Of a stretch of DNA of 60,696 bases, positions 60,117 to 60,696 are shown piece after piece. Under the pieces are notes generated by a model that searched no databases, was not told the origin of the DNA, and worked only from the letters and a program-made list of their open reading frames with translations. Source of the DNA: Gammaproteobacteria bacterium (GTDB lineage: Bacteria; Pseudomonadota; Gammaproteobacteria; Pseudomonadales; Litorivicinaceae). The position numbers and the translations under genes are program-made. Where the stretch lies: assembly GCA_002705795.1 (NCBI GenBank), contig PAHG01000006.1, positions 3,534-64,229 of the forward strand, written 5' to 3'. Positions within the stretch are counted from its first letter, which is position 1. Each line of letters opens with the position of its first letter.

Positions 60117-60223
60117 ATTCATTCGAACCAGTAGCCGCCGTTGGTTTAGGTCCTACGCCTGCCGGCGAGCCTGAGATCTGGGATATAGCAAAACGGGTAC
60201 GAGAGAATAACTTCAAAAACTTC

Positions 60224-60251
60224 TTGCAAGGCGGCAAAAAGATTGTAGTAT
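60224..60251 (+). promoter_or_regulatory. rrn promoter P1: TTGCAA-N16-TAGTAT, discriminator GCGCGC
   Basis: Same architecture as P2 and P3 upstream of 16S. Confidence 0.65.
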
Positions 60252-60312
60252 GCGCGCACCTTGTGTGAGAGCCATCCCTAGGAGCGGATCTTCCCCAAGC
60301 AAGAATTAGCTT

Positions 60313-60340
60313 TTGCAATCTGAAACAAACTCACTAGAGT
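60313..60340 (+). promoter_or_regulatory. rrn promoter P2: TTGCAA-N16-TAGAGT, discriminator GCGCCG
   Basis: Same -35 hexamer, 16-nt spacer and GC-rich discriminator, 89 bp after P1. Confidence 0.6.
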
Positions 60341-60400
60341 GCGCCGACTTATGCTAAAGCCCTGGCTTTAAGAGCAACGAGAAAAGTTTGTAACAAATGT

Positions 60401-60428
60401 TTGCAAAAGGCGCTAATTTCGATAGAAT
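60401..60428 (+). promoter_or_regulatory. rrn promoter P3: TTGCAA-N16-TAGAAT, discriminator GCGCGT
   Basis: Same architecture, 88 bp after P2, nearest to leader and 16S. Confidence 0.7.
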
Positions 60429-60438
60429 GCGCGTCCAC

Positions 60439-60501
60439 TTCAGAGAGGTCCTCTGAATTGTTTTTTAAAAAATTGATCAAGCAATGCGTGTGGGTGCTTG
60501 A
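60439..60501 (+). promoter_or_regulatory. rrn leader nut-like antitermination region: boxB-like hairpin, boxA-like TGTTTTTTAA, boxC-like GTGTGGG
   Basis: TTCAGAG-AGGTC-CTCTGAA (60439-60457), TGTTTTTTAA (60459-60468), GTGTGGG (60488-60494) inside TCAAGCA...TGCTTGA (60477-60501). Confidence 0.65.
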
Positions 60502-60606
60502 GCTGGAAGTTGACTAAATTTTCAGACAAGCATACCTGTATAAATTTATTTAGCAGTTTTGCGATTGTCTGAGCACAAAATATCGCCTGGTTTATCTAGG
60601 TACTCT

Positions 60607-60696
60607 TAACTGAAGAGTTTGATCATGGCTCAGATTGAACGCTGGCGGCAGGCCTAAGACATGCAAGTCGAACGGTAACGACACTAGCTTGCTAGT
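60607..60696 (+). rRNA. rrs: 16S ribosomal RNA, 5' end (truncated by window)
   Basis: TGAAGAGTTTGATCATGGCTCAGATTGAACGCTGGCGGCAGGCCTAAGACATGCAAGTCGAACGG. Confidence 0.98.

Noticed and set aside
60113-60268. Short ORF starting ATG 60113 ([29 protein letters not shown]...) overlapping the tyrS stop
   Set aside because: About 50 codons, no recognisable family, and it runs through the first rrn promoter; more likely chance.
60510-60544. TTGACT...TATAAA as a fourth rrn promoter in the leader
   Set aside because: Spacer would be 23 nt, outside the functional range, and no GC-rich discriminator follows.
1-60696. CRISPR arrays, transposons, integrases, phage genes, toxin-antitoxin or known defence systems
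   Set aside because: Looked for repeat-spacer periodicity and hallmark proteins; none seen in the ORFs or intergenic DNA. No tRNA gene was recognised either.

Overview
The window is a gammaproteobacterial chromosome segment with two parts. (1) About 1-25.8 kb is an accessory carboxylate-catabolism and transport island. It encodes a CaiB-type CoA-transferase (partial), MmgE/PrpD, an atypical SDR, a TctABC transporter, a PrpB/ICL-type lyase, an OCD/mu-crystallin protein, a TauD/TfdA dioxygenase, a muconate-cycloisomerase-type enolase, LeuCD-like aconitase subunits, a TSUP exporter, an alpha/beta hydrolase, a nitroreductase, a four-module rhodanese, D-tartrate dehydratase, a YeiH/PSE exporter, a HAD-II dehalogenase, and a malonate module (MatR-like GntR, TRAP DctPQM, maleate isomerase-like, malonyl-CoA decarboxylase, malonyl-CoA synthetase). 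(2) About 25.8-60.7 kb is conserved core: the macromolecular-synthesis operon rpoD-dnaG-yqeY-rpsU, then tsaD, folB, cca, apaH-apaG-rsmA-pdxA-surA-lptD, gph-trpEGDC, coq7, mrcB, hemL-thiE-hemJ, a CLC channel, argC, erpA, anmK, an M23 peptidase, tyrS, and the 5' end of a 16S rRNA gene. The observations I rate highest are: recurrent TTGTNNACRN palindromes in three divergent promoters of the island, two of them almost touching start codons; three near-identical tandem rrn promoters spaced 88-89 bp apart; and several proteins whose catalytic or gating motifs are visibly altered (SDR, CLC, four-module rhodanese, Walker-A-less kinase-like domain). All functional calls come from reading motifs and recalling families. 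No searches were run.
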